DNA of 60,562 nucleotides from CADCTM01 sp049671305 (GTDB lineage: Bacteria > Cyanobacteriota > Cyanobacteriia > Cyanobacteriales > Coleofasciculaceae): positions 1 through 60,562 of the forward strand of contig JBATUR010000060.1 in NCBI GenBank assembly GCA_049671305.1, given 5' to 3'. A model generated the notes under the pieces. The model saw nothing but the letters and a program-made list of their open reading frames with translations, made no database searches and was not told the DNA's origin. Every line of letters starts with the position of its first letter. The stretch's first letter is position 1. Positions 17,356 to 26,420 of the stretch are shown piece by piece. Made by a program: the position numbers and the translations under genes.

Positions 17356-19674
17356 TTAAAAACGTTCCCAGGGGGGCTGAAAGCCGCGCCGTTGCAGAAA
17401 TCCTTCTTGAATTTGCTGCCGCTGACGGGCTAAGTCGTTGTTAAATACACCCTTAAAGCTTTGTTCGATTTGCAGTGCTTCTAGCGCCGCTAATGCCGAT
17501 AATTGATTATCTTGAGCCGACTCTAACCCAATTAATGATTGCTTGAAGCCAATATCATCAGGTTTAAGTGCCAGTGCTTGGGAATATAACTCCGTCGCTG
17601 AGTTAAAGCGCCGTTGTTGGAAGCGAATTCCTCCCAATGCCGACAAAGCTTCAATATTGAAGGGTTGAGCTGACAAAATTGTTTGATAGGCACGACTCGC
17701 CAAGTCTAAATCACCAATACCCTGACCTAACTGCCCTTGTAATAAGTAGCTATTAATATTATTGGGATTACTGGCGACAATTTGTGCAATGCGAACTTTT
17801 GCCTGGGCTGGACTACGTTTAGCGATCGCCTGTAACAATCTTAACTGTACTGGAATATTATTTGGATCAATCTGCACTAAGGCATTATAAAGCGGCTCTC
17901 GTCTCAAATCCGCCGGCAACGCCCCAACTAAAGTAAATAACTCAGCCGGTGCATTGGTTATCGGTTGTGTCTGCAACCAATAATTTAGCGCCGCCTCAGC
18001 CTGACTTTCGGGAATTAGTTTCGCTTGATAAGCTAAACTAGCTCTTGCCAGTTGCAAGGTCAAATCTTGAGGATTACGTGCAACTAATTGATCAAAAATT
18101 GCTACCGCTTCCACAGTGCGATTTTGCTGAAAACGAACGCCAGAAAGCCCACGCAACGCCGCATTTAATACATCATTATCCGCTCGGTTACTAGTAATTA
18201 AAGCTTGATAACGCTGGGCACTGGCTTCCAAATTACCTTCTCGGCGCTCAATTTCCGCCGCTAACAACTGCGGGGCAACATCTTTTGCCCCTTCTGCCGT
18301 GGCACTGTATGCTGCTAAAGCATTTCTGGCTGCTGCTAAATTATTGCCTTCAATCAACAATTGAGCAATGCGGAAATTTAAAAACGGCACATTTACACCA
18401 GTCGCCACCAAACTTTGATATACTCCCAAAAATTCTGGTCCCGGCGGATCAATACCTGCCAAAGCTTCGGCTAATGCCTTAAGATCAGTAGGATCTTGAG
18501 GTAGTGGTTGTACAGCTTGTGCCAAACGTGCTCTTAATTCCGGGCGGCTAATTAAACCAAGCTTACTTTCTAAGGTTAGTTGTTTAATAAAAAGACTGCG
18601 GTCATTTGGATTACTAACAACAAGTTGGCGGTAAATTTGGAGAGCAAATGTTTCTCCTTGCGGCAACCCCACAAAAACATCGGCAACTTCTCGTAATAAT
18701 TTAGGATCAGGATTAGCATCTTGAGCAAGTGCTTGACGGTAGAGAGTTGCCACCGAGTCGGCAAGGCTTAAGTCGTTAGTTTGGGTCAATATTTCATTCA
18801 AACTGCGCGCCAAAGGTAGAATAGCCTCAGTCTTGCCCTGCAACGGCACTAAAACTGCTCTAGCTTCATTCAACTGCTGATTTGCCAAATACGCCCGTGA
18901 TAAGGCGGCACGAGTTTGAATTTCTAATTCGTCGAACTTTTTGGAGCCCCTCAACCCAGTTTCTAATACTGATACCGCTTGTGCAGAGTTGCCAGTTTCT
19001 CGTAATGCCCGTGCATAGGCAATTGTCGAAAACCCTGTTACAGTTTTTCCAGTCCTCAAATAACGGTTAAATAAATCTATTCCTTGTTGTGGGTTGCCAC
19101 TGTTGGTATAAGTCTCAGCAGCACCTAATATTATTTCTGGCGTCGGGTTGGCAGCAAGCACGATTTGATAATCTGCTATTGCCTCACTAAAGCGCTGTTG
19201 ATAGCCATAAAGCAAGCCCCGCAAACCCCGCGCCTCATTATCGTCGGGCGTCAAAGTCAGCAAAGTTGACAAAGCTTCAATACCTTGCACTTGCCACTCT
19301 GTGCGATAGGTGCCAAATAAACCAACTGATTTTAGTGCTAGTAGATTATTCGGGTCTTGAGCGAGTACATTTTGATAAGCAGTCCAAGCTTGCGGAATTA
19401 AACCTTGGCGTCGATAAGCGATCGCTAATCCTAATTTTGCTTCCAACGATTGCGGATTATTGCGAATCGCTTCTTGAAACGCCTTAATCGCATCATTTAC
19501 TCTGCCGTCGCGCAACAAAGAAAATGGTTGTTGCAGTGCCTCAGAAGCGCTTTGAGCCAAGGCTGAAGGTAGATTTGTAACTACCATCAACATCGATAGT
19601 ATTCCTAGTAGAACCACTGAGCAACCACGCTGATTTTTAAGCTTAAGAATGCCAAATTCCCGATTAAAACTCAT
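17356..19674 (-). CDS. TPR-repeat protein of the cellulose cluster (BcsC N-terminal counterpart)
   Basis: The 772-residue protein has a signal peptide (~15-40, ending SALAQS) followed by TPR-like helical repeats over nearly its whole length. Typical units are DAIKAFQEAIRNNPQSLEAK and AYRRQGLIPQAWTAYQNVLA. There is no C-terminal beta-barrel, unlike proteobacterial BcsC, which joins periplasmic TPRs to an outer-membrane barrel. The ATG at 19674 overlaps the stop of the upstream barrel gene (ATGA), so translation is probably coupled. The likely role is a periplasmic scaffold linking the inner-membrane synthase to the barrel. Confidence 0.85.
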   Translation of the reverse strand: MSFNREFGILKLKNQRGCSVVLLGILSMLMVVTNLPSALAQSASEALQQPFSLLRDGRVNDAIKAFQEAIRNNPQSLEAKLGLAIAYRRQGLIPQAWTAYQNVLAQDPNNLLALKSVGLFGTYRTEWQVQGIEALSTLLTLTPDDNEARGLRGLLYGYQQRFSEAIADYQIVLAANPTPEIILGAAETYTNSGNPQQGIDLFNRYLRTGKTVTGFSTIAYARALRETGNSAQAVSVLETGLRGSKKFDELEIQTRAALSRAYLANQQLNEARAVLVPLQGKTEAILPLARSLNEILTQTNDLSLADSVATLYRQALAQDANPDPKLLREVADVFVGLPQGETFALQIYRQLVVSNPNDRSLFIKQLTLESKLGLISRPELRARLAQAVQPLPQDPTDLKALAEALAGIDPPGPEFLGVYQSLVATGVNVPFLNFRIAQLLIEGNNLAAARNALAAYSATAEGAKDVAPQLLAAEIERREGNLEASAQRYQALITSNRADNDVLNAALRGLSGVRFQQNRTVEAVAIFDQLVARNPQDLTLQLARASLAYQAKLIPESQAEAALNYWLQTQPITNAPAELFTLVGALPADLRREPLYNALVQIDPNNIPVQLRLLQAIAKRSPAQAKVRIAQIVASNPNNINSYLLQGQLGQGIGDLDLASRAYQTILSAQPFNIEALSALGGIRFQQRRFNSATELYSQALALKPDDIGFKQSLIGLESAQDNQLSALAALEALQIEQSFKGVFNNDLARQRQQIQEGFLQRRGFQPPWERF

Positions 19675-22199
19675 GGAGTTATCCCTCTAGGAGTCAGATC
19701 AAAATCAGTTTTGACTCGAAAACCCGCATAAGTATCGTCAAAACCATTGCGTTGCTGGATTGTAAAACCTAAGCGCAAATTTGGTAAAAAGCGGAAATCA
19801 TAAAATAACTCCAAAACATCTGGCACATCAGACCTATCTTGGCGACGCAACAAATCATTTGATAAATTACGACCATAAGCTAAACCTAAGCGATCGTCTT
19901 TGCTAATCACATCAGCAAAACTCACCCCAAGACTATAAGTATCACCGCCACGTTTGATCGTCTGGTTTTCATAGCGACCATAACGCGCAAATAATCCCAT
20001 ATTTAAATTAGGCACAAAATATTCAGCATTGACACCATAAGAATCTTCGCGATCCGATGAGCGAATACCTGTGGTACCATCATCTCGTATTACGCCAAAA
20101 ATCTCCCGAAAGCCATCTCTCGAACCTGCATCTCGGTCTGAGCTATAAGTACCACGAATAATGGCATTACCATAGCGAAAGCCAATTTCTCCAGCAAAGG
20201 CATCCAAACTAAAGTCACCTAAACTGCGAGAAGAAGAAAATATAGCCGCTTTAGCTTCAATATTATCCGTCAATGTCCAATTCACCAAAGCCCCCGGACG
20301 AGAAGCAATTCCCGTAGCACTCAAAGCTGGATTAGTCTGGAAAACAGGATTAAAAAATTGAGTTGCTCCATCTTTAGCAAAGCTATTGCGATCAAAGTAT
20401 GATGTTAAATCTAACTGACCCACTACAAAGCGCAAATTCGGCAAACCTGTAAATGGTGCCGCTGCTACATAAAGTTCATTAACATTCAAACCTTGTCCAC
20501 GTGAGTCAGCAAAGCTATTTGCCTCACTAGTCAAATCGAGACTAGCACCAAACTGCACTTGCGGTGTCAGTGGATATAAGGTTGAAAGACGTGCCCTTGC
20601 TGAAGATTGATCGCCTTGATTGATATAAGTACCTTGTAGCTGCAAGGAAGGTGCAGTTAATGCGGTGCTACGCAGCAAGGGCGGTTGTTGATTTTGTAAT
20701 GGCGCTGTGGTTGGTGGTGCAACTGGTACAAGTTGTTGTGGTTGCTGATAGTTATTGAAATTAGGTGCAACTGGTACTTGCTGGTAATAAGGTTGCTGCC
20801 CTAATTGTTGTGGTTGCTGATAATTATTAAAACTAGGTGCAACTGGCACTGGTTGGTAATAAGGTTGCCCTAATTGTTGTGGTTGCTGATAGTTATTAAA
20901 ATTAGGCGCAACTGGTGCTTGTTGGTAATAAGGTGACTGCCCTAATTGTTGTGGTTGCTGATAATTATTGAAACTAGGTGCAACTGGTACAAGTTGTTGT
21001 GGTTGCTGATAATTATTGAAATTAGGTGCAACTGGTACAAGTTGTTGTGGTTGCTGATAGTTATTAAAATTAGGTGCAACTGGTACTTGTTGGTAATAAG
21101 GTTGCTGCCCTAATTGTTGTGGTTGCTGATAATTATTAAACCCAGGCGCAACTGGCACAAATTGTTGTGGTTGCTGATAATTATTAAACCCAGGTGCAAC
21201 TGGTACTTGCTGGTAATAAGGTTGCCCTAATTGTTGTGGTTGCGGATAATTATTAAAACCAGGTGAGGGTGCAAGTGGCGCTGGTAGAGGTGCTACCTGC
21301 ATTTGTGGATAATAAGGCTGCCCCATTTGGTTAGGTACAGGTTGTACCATTTGCGGATTGTATACCGACTGCCCCATTTGTGGATAACCAGTTGGTGGCT
21401 GCATCATGCCTGTGGCTGGCATGGGTACCAACATCATCATTTGGGGAGAATACCCCGGCTGCACCATTTGCGGATAACCAGTTGGTGGCTGCATCATGCC
21501 TGTGGCTGGCATGGGTATTACCATCATCATTTGGGGAGAATACCCCGGCTGCACCATTTGTGGATAACCAGTTGGTGGCTGCATCATGCCTGTGGCTGGC
21601 ACGGGTACCAACATCATCATCTGGGGATAGTAGGCTTGTCCCCCCATTGGGCTATAGTTATTACCCACGGGTGGGGGAGTTGGTACTGCACTTGGAGGCT
21701 GCGGTAGATAAGGCAGTTGTCCTAATCTTGAGTTGGAATTGTTACCACCTGGAATTGGCGCAGCGGGTACGGGTACGGGGGTGATGGTTTGTGGTAACGA
21801 GGGAAGTTGTGCGACGATGCTGCAAGTTGTACCGTCACAGGGGTTTGGGCTGGTAAATTGCGATCGCTGTTTGTCTTTTTCTACATTGCTCTCTTTGACA
21901 GGTTCTCTTACCTCTGACACTGGCTCAAATGCTGTTGCTGTTTCTATCACAGCTACGGTTGAGGTTATACTAGGTGTCTTTAGTGGCTGTTGTTGTGCCA
22001 ATTCTTGGCTATTGGTTATTGATAGTGAGGCATTGAGCGGTTCAGTGCCAGGTGTCACTGATTCTGGTTGATTTGCTTGAGCGGGCTGGCTACTAATTCC
22101 TACCATTAATGAGATGGCAATTGAGCTAGCGCCCACTAGGTTTATCCACAACAAAGTTGAAGATGCAATACGGTGACAATCAAGGCTCATTTTGTTCAT
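19671..22199 (-). CDS. Porin-like outer-membrane protein with long Gln/Pro/Tyr repeat region
   Basis: An 842-residue protein with a signal peptide (~20-42, ending QPAQA). At ~185-270 there are three ~35-residue units containing GMMQPPTGYPQM. At ~300-500 about eight units contain NFNNYQQPQQL and PYYQQVPVAP. From ~515 to the end there is a beta-strand pattern typical of porins (LRFVVGQLDLTSYFDRNSF, ALVNWTLTDNIEAKAAIF), ending in GFRVKTDFDLTPRG. The barrel resembles OprB-type carbohydrate porins. First in the cluster and coupled to the TPR gene, it is a candidate export pore replacing the BcsC barrel; the sequence alone cannot prove this. DNA repeats in the linker invite length variation. Confidence 0.75.
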   Translation of the reverse strand: MNKMSLDCHRIASSTLLWINLVGASSIAISLMVGISSQPAQANQPESVTPGTEPLNASLSITNSQELAQQQPLKTPSITSTVAVIETATAFEPVSEVREPVKESNVEKDKQRSQFTSPNPCDGTTCSIVAQLPSLPQTITPVPVPAAPIPGGNNSNSRLGQLPYLPQPPSAVPTPPPVGNNYSPMGGQAYYPQMMMLVPVPATGMMQPPTGYPQMVQPGYSPQMMMVIPMPATGMMQPPTGYPQMVQPGYSPQMMMLVPMPATGMMQPPTGYPQMGQSVYNPQMVQPVPNQMGQPYYPQMQVAPLPAPLAPSPGFNNYPQPQQLGQPYYQQVPVAPGFNNYQQPQQFVPVAPGFNNYQQPQQLGQQPYYQQVPVAPNFNNYQQPQQLVPVAPNFNNYQQPQQLVPVAPSFNNYQQPQQLGQSPYYQQAPVAPNFNNYQQPQQLGQPYYQPVPVAPSFNNYQQPQQLGQQPYYQQVPVAPNFNNYQQPQQLVPVAPPTTAPLQNQQPPLLRSTALTAPSLQLQGTYINQGDQSSARARLSTLYPLTPQVQFGASLDLTSEANSFADSRGQGLNVNELYVAAAPFTGLPNLRFVVGQLDLTSYFDRNSFAKDGATQFFNPVFQTNPALSATGIASRPGALVNWTLTDNIEAKAAIFSSSRSLGDFSLDAFAGEIGFRYGNAIIRGTYSSDRDAGSRDGFREIFGVIRDDGTTGIRSSDREDSYGVNAEYFVPNLNMGLFARYGRYENQTIKRGGDTYSLGVSFADVISKDDRLGLAYGRNLSNDLLRRQDRSDVPDVLELFYDFRFLPNLRLGFTIQQRNGFDDTYAGFRVKTDFDLTPRGITP
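20700..21630. repeat. Coding tandem repeats in the porin-like gene
   Basis: Two repeat families lie side by side. Units of roughly 60-90 bases encode the NNYQQPQQL motifs (about 20740-21270). Three units of about 105 bases encode GYPQM...GMMQPPT (about 21380-21620). Sequence identity between units is high at the DNA level, so recent expansion by slippage or recombination is likely. Confidence 0.85.
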
Positions 22200-22632
22200 T
22201 GCCTAGGTTGTAAAAGCTTAAAAACTCGTCGGTTTGCACCCTGTCGCCACTTTAGCAAAGGCATTGTTATTTGGCGACCGATGAAACTGTCGTTTTTTTT
22301 GTGCAGGACTACTATACGTGTTTATTACTGACAACTGGTGAAGGTAACCAGCCGTCAGGTTGAGTGTAACAACACCTGATATAGGTAAAACAGCAATTTA
22401 TTAGATTAATCCGGACATTTAGCTAAATTTACTCTGCTCAATTGATTTTTGACCGAATTGGGCTGGGGCGAAATTATTAGCAAACTGAAAGGATTAAATT
22501 CAGGTGTTTTAGGTAAGGGGTTGTATAAAATGTTTCTCTTGCTGATTTCTTGGTCATGTTAGTCTGGATTCTGGCGAATGACAACTAAATGACGATTAAG
22601 CAGCAGTTTGCCTTTTTTAAGGTAAGAACAGA
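22200..22632. other. Intergenic, 433 bases, probable promoter region of the cellulose operon
   Basis: The region contains no gene. An imperfect palindrome (CAGGT at 22356-22360, ACCTG at 22374-22378) could be an operator but is too short to rely on. No riboswitch was recognised. Confidence 0.4.
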
Positions 22633-23535
22633 CTATGAACTTTTCTGATTCACAGACCAGTTAACAACTTGTAGATGTGTTGCTGCCGTTATTTCGGCTG
22701 GGGTTTGTCGAGAAGGCTGTGTCTCAATTGAGTTAGATGATGTGGAAGCGATCGCATTTTGTAATGTTGCCATCTGTGATCTGATTTGTTCAAGCTTGGT
22801 ATGAAGTTCCCGAACATCTAAGGACACATCTAAGGGAGCTTGAGTAATGGGAGCAGGTTGGGGGACAATTTTTGCTCTCATGCGAGCATAACCCAGAAAT
22901 GGTTGAGCATTGGCAAATCCTGACACAACTTGCACTGTGCGCGACGAATGAGCAGAGGGCACGTTTTGTGGTGCAGCAAATGGTTGAGCTGTGATAACTA
23001 AAGCTTCAATTGGTGCGGGTTCAACGTTAGCAACAACTGGAGGTTGTGTTAATTGTTGCGGTGCTTCAACGTTAGTAACAACTGGGGGTTGTGTTAATTG
23101 CTGCGGTGCTTCAACGTTAGCAACAACTGGAGATTGTGTTAATTGCTGTTGCGGTGCTTCATCCAAAAATGCACTCAAGCCAGCCGCTTCTAGCTGAGAT
23201 TCTGACAGTTTTAAGGCTTCTAATTGCGCTTCTTTTTCCCGGAGGTTTTCGGTTAAATTCGACAATTGAGCCTCAACTTGGGAAGATTTGTGAGTAGAAC
23301 TTCTCCAGCCTGTAATCGCCACGCTAGCAAACCCAGCACCCAAACTCAAGATACTAGCCAAACCAAGATAAGGAGCGGCGATGTCCCGAAGTTGACCACT
23401 AAATATTGGTTCTTCTTGCAATTGAATAGTAACTGGCTTTTTGCCAAAGAAGGCTAATGGTAAAGTCAGTGTGGCAAAAACTGCCGCCGAAACTAGTACT
23501 GGGGTTAGGACGAGTTTCTTAAGTGGAGCTGGCAT
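22633..23535 (-). CDS. Small bitopic membrane protein with Pro/Gln/Val repeats (hypothetical)
   Basis: I start at ATG 23535 (300 residues) because AGGAA lies ~11 bases upstream; a frame to 23580 adds 15 unlikely residues. There are two membrane helices (~8-30 and ~58-78) and a short coiled coil (~90-125). Three and a half tandem copies of QQLTQPPVVANVEAP follow (~130-175), then a second coiled coil (~245-275). The architecture resembles envelope scaffold proteins. No catalytic motif is visible. It lies between the nucleotide-sugar genes and the cellulose operon on the same strand, so a structural role in the polysaccharide apparatus is possible but unproven. Confidence 0.6.
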   Translation of the reverse strand: MPAPLKKLVLTPVLVSAAVFATLTLPLAFFGKKPVTIQLQEEPIFSGQLRDIAAPYLGLASILSLGAGFASVAITGWRSSTHKSSQVEAQLSNLTENLREKEAQLEALKLSESQLEAAGLSAFLDEAPQQQLTQSPVVANVEAPQQLTQPPVVTNVEAPQQLTQPPVVANVEPAPIEALVITAQPFAAPQNVPSAHSSRTVQVVSGFANAQPFLGYARMRAKIVPQPAPITQAPLDVSLDVRELHTKLEQIRSQMATLQNAIASTSSNSIETQPSRQTPAEITAATHLQVVNWSVNQKSS

Positions 23536-23984
23536 GATTAATAATTCCTGAAATGATTTTAGGTTTTGTTCGGTTGTCAAGTATCAGCCAGTATATTTTA
23601 CCGGATCTTTACAATTATTCATTGACTGCAACTACTAATTGCGTAATTTCACTTAGCTTCAACGTTAATTTCTGTTTTAGTGTTTGTGTATAAAGTATTG
23701 ATAAAATATATATTAATTTCTGTGAAGATTTGATAAAGATTTTGCCGAAATTTGAGATGTTGCAAGTTTTCTGAGCAGGATTTAACTATTTAGAGAGTGG
23801 CATCATTATTATGCCTTGCCAATAAAAAACGGTGGAAATTACTAATTTATCTTGGCAAAAATGTCTAAGCACAAGACAAATTTTTTCCACCGCTTTTTAA
23901 GCCGATATTAACCTCAAAAAGTGGGGATCAAGCAAATTATTTGGCAATTAACTATGCCTTAACTCTTTCTGTCTCCCCGTTTAC
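23536..23984. other. Intergenic, 449 bases, with a structured inverted repeat
   Basis: There is no gene here. The upstream part for the 300-residue protein is AT-rich. The inverted repeat at 23830-23892 is listed separately. Confidence 0.5.
23830..23892. terminator. Two-level hairpin with T-tracts on both strands, downstream of ugd
   Basis: CGGTGGAAA (23830-23838) pairs with TTTCCACCG (23884-23892). Inside the loop TGTCT (23862) pairs with AGACA (23874). A run of five or six T follows on each strand, so it could terminate ugd on the minus strand. The long loop and nested stem are more elaborate than a standard terminator. Confidence 0.45.
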
Positions 23985-25376
23985 TTAACGACCAACACCT
24001 ACAAAGCGAAAACCTGCATTTGTCAACATTTCCCTGTCGAGAAAATTACGACCATCAATCATTACAGGATTATTCATCAGTTTTGCCATCTTGAGATAAT
24101 CCAACTTTTGAAATAGCTCCCAGTCTGTCACTAATACCAAAGCATCACAGCCATCAGCTAGTCGTTCGGGATCAGTTTCCACAATCACGCCAGATAAGCC
24201 GTGACGCATACCTGTTTGTGAAATAATTGGGTCGTAGGCTTTAACTTTTGCTCCTAATCGATTGAGATTTTCAATCAAATTTAGTGCAGGTGCATCGCGT
24301 AGATCATCTGTATCCGGCTTGAAGGTTAATCCGAGTAATCCAACAGTTTTACCCTTAAGGATTTTCAGTTCTTGCTGAAGTTTTTCAATGGCAATTAAAC
24401 GCTGACGTTCATTCACACTGACAGCGGCTTTGAGCAGTTGAGCTTCGTAGCCATAATCATCTGCTGTATGAATTAAAGCTGAGACATCCTTGGGAAAACA
24501 AGAACCGCCCCAACCAATTCCTGCCTGCAAAAACTTATTGCCAATGCGAGAATCTAAACCGATACCTTTAGCAACTTGGGTAATATCAGCCCCAACGCGA
24601 TCGCAAATATTGGCAACTTCGTTAATAAAACTAATTTTGGTGGCTAAAAAAGCATTAGCTGCATATTTAACCATCTCAGCCGAACTAACATCAGTAACCA
24701 ATACTGGCACAGGCGGCAACGATTTATCTTCAGCTACCCGACGCTCTACAATCGGTGCATAAAGTTCTTGCATTACCTCAATGGCGCGGTGACTATTGCT
24801 GCCCAAAACAATTCTGTCTGGATTAAAAGTATCGTAAACCGCCGAGCCTTCCCGTAAAAACTCTGGGTTACTAACAACTTCAAAATCCGGTATAGTCTCG
24901 CTGGTTGTTGCCTCTGTCAAACCGCCGCCAGCGCCCACCAAAGTGCCTTGACGTTCCGCCACGCCATCCAAAACAATCATCCGCACCCAGTCGCCGGAAC
25001 CAATGGGTACAGTTGATTTATTGACAATAACTTTATAGTCGCCGTTGAGATGAGTGCCAATGCCACGGGCAACTGCTTCCACGTAACGGGTATCGCTTTC
25101 GCCATTTGCTAAAGCTGGTGTGCCCACAGCAATAAACAAAACCTCACCGTGAGCCACTCCAGCCGCTAAATCCGAGGTAAATTCTAGTAGTCCCCCTTGA
25201 ATTGCCGCCTGCATAATCTCTGAAAGTCCGGGTTCATAAATAGGCGACTGCCCAGTTTTCATGAGCTTGACTTTTTCTTCGTTGTTGTCTACACAGATGA
25301 CATGATGCCCAATATGAGCAAGACTTACACCCGTAACTAAGCCAACATATCCGGTACCAATAACACAAACACGCAT
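23985..25376 (-). CDS. ugd: UDP-glucose 6-dehydrogenase
   Basis: This 463-residue NAD-dependent dehydrogenase converts UDP-glucose to UDP-glucuronate. The NAD motif GTGYVG is at residues 7-12. The catalytic Cys is in GGSCFPKD (~290), preceded by NEVANICD and GIGLDSRIG. The C-terminal substrate domain (LTFKPDTDDLRDAP) is complete. An AGGA site lies upstream of ATG 25376. GDP-mannose dehydrogenases share the fold, but the neighbouring decarboxylase acting on UDP-glucuronate supports the UDP-glucose assignment. Confidence 0.93.
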   Translation of the reverse strand: MRVCVIGTGYVGLVTGVSLAHIGHHVICVDNNEEKVKLMKTGQSPIYEPGLSEIMQAAIQGGLLEFTSDLAAGVAHGEVLFIAVGTPALANGESDTRYVEAVARGIGTHLNGDYKVIVNKSTVPIGSGDWVRMIVLDGVAERQGTLVGAGGGLTEATTSETIPDFEVVSNPEFLREGSAVYDTFNPDRIVLGSNSHRAIEVMQELYAPIVERRVAEDKSLPPVPVLVTDVSSAEMVKYAANAFLATKISFINEVANICDRVGADITQVAKGIGLDSRIGNKFLQAGIGWGGSCFPKDVSALIHTADDYGYEAQLLKAAVSVNERQRLIAIEKLQQELKILKGKTVGLLGLTFKPDTDDLRDAPALNLIENLNRLGAKVKAYDPIISQTGMRHGLSGVIVETDPERLADGCDALVLVTDWELFQKLDYLKMAKLMNNPVMIDGRNFLDREMLTNAGFRFVGVGR

Positions 25377-25463
25377 AGAGTTGAATCCTCGTTGATATAA
25401 GTTCGGGATTAGAAACTTCCGCTGTTTGAGGCTCGTATCCTGGCATTCTGAGTTGAAGATAGC

Positions 25464-26420
25464 TTAAATTGAAGCCAATGACTGTCCCTCTGAAGCCTTA
25501 ACACGACGACTAAAATCCTCTACCGTTAGTTTTAATCCTTCTTGTAAGGGTACGGTAGGTTCCCACCCCAGCAAAGTTTTTGCTTTGGTAATATCGGGGC
25601 GGCGGCGTCGAGGGTCATCAATCGGTAAAGGTTTAAATATAATTTCAGCATCAGGGTTTACCATCTTCTGTACTGCTTGTGCCAGTTCGAGAATTGTGTA
25701 TTCACCAGGATTACCTAAATTAATTGGTCCTTGATGCTGACCATTCATCAACCGCATTAATCCGTCCACTAAATCTGAAACATAGCAGAAACTGCGGGTT
25801 TGTGAACCATCACCGTATACAGTTACAGAATCTCCTTTGAGGCATTGCACGATAAAGTTGCTAACAACTCGACCGTCATTTTCTAGCATCCGAGTGCCGT
25901 AGGTGTTGAAAATTCGCGCTACACGAATGTCTACGATATTTTGGCGGTAATAGTCAAAAGCGAGGGTTTCAGCGACTCGTTTGCCTTCGTCATAGCAGCT
26001 ACGAGGTCCAATGGTATTAACGTTACCTCTGTATTCTTCTGACTGGGGGTGAACTTCTGGATCTCCGTAAACTTCTGAGGTGGAAGCTAGCAAAAATCTG
26101 GCTTTGACTCGTTTGGCTAGCCCCAGCATATTTAGAGTTCCCATCACGTTGGTTTTGATGGTTTTGACTGGGTTGTATTGGTAGTGGACTGGCGAAGCGG
26201 GACAAGCTAGGTGATAAATTTGATCTGCTTCTAACCGAATTGGTTCTGTGATATCATGACGGATTAGTTCAAAGTTGGGGTTGCCTAGCCATTGCAGAAC
26301 GTTGCGTTTATGACCGGTATAGAAGTTGTCGATACAAATGACTTCATGTTCTTGAGCCATCAAGCGATCGATCAGGTGGGAACCAATGAAACCAGCCCCG
26401 CCCGTAACCAAAATTCTCAT
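25464..26420 (-). CDS. uxs: UDP-glucuronate decarboxylase (UDP-xylose synthase)
   Basis: The start is ATG 26420 (318 residues), placing MRILVTGGAGFIG at the N-terminus as in all short-chain epimerases; the frame extending to 26564 is non-coding. The NAD motif GGAGFIG is at 7-13 and the catalytic YxxxK pair is Tyr143/Lys147. The DNFYTGHKRN and HLACPASPVHYQYNP stretches are characteristic of UDP-xylose synthase. It decarboxylates UDP-glucuronate to UDP-xylose. Only 87 bases separate it from ugd on the same strand, so the pair forms a two-step UDP-glucose to UDP-xylose route feeding a xylose-containing polysaccharide. Confidence 0.92.
   Translation of the reverse strand: MRILVTGGAGFIGSHLIDRLMAQEHEVICIDNFYTGHKRNVLQWLGNPNFELIRHDITEPIRLEADQIYHLACPASPVHYQYNPVKTIKTNVMGTLNMLGLAKRVKARFLLASTSEVYGDPEVHPQSEEYRGNVNTIGPRSCYDEGKRVAETLAFDYYRQNIVDIRVARIFNTYGTRMLENDGRVVSNFIVQCLKGDSVTVYGDGSQTRSFCYVSDLVDGLMRLMNGQHQGPINLGNPGEYTILELAQAVQKMVNPDAEIIFKPLPIDDPRRRRPDITKAKTLLGWEPTVPLQEGLKLTVEDFSRRVKASEGQSLASI

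Noticed and set aside
20700..21630. CRISPR-like array
   Set aside because: The repeats are coding, uneven in length and have no unique spacers; no cas gene is present.
21303..21784. Two 134-residue plus-strand frames in the porin-like gene
   Set aside because: They mirror the repetitive linker of the minus-strand gene and have repeat-driven composition.
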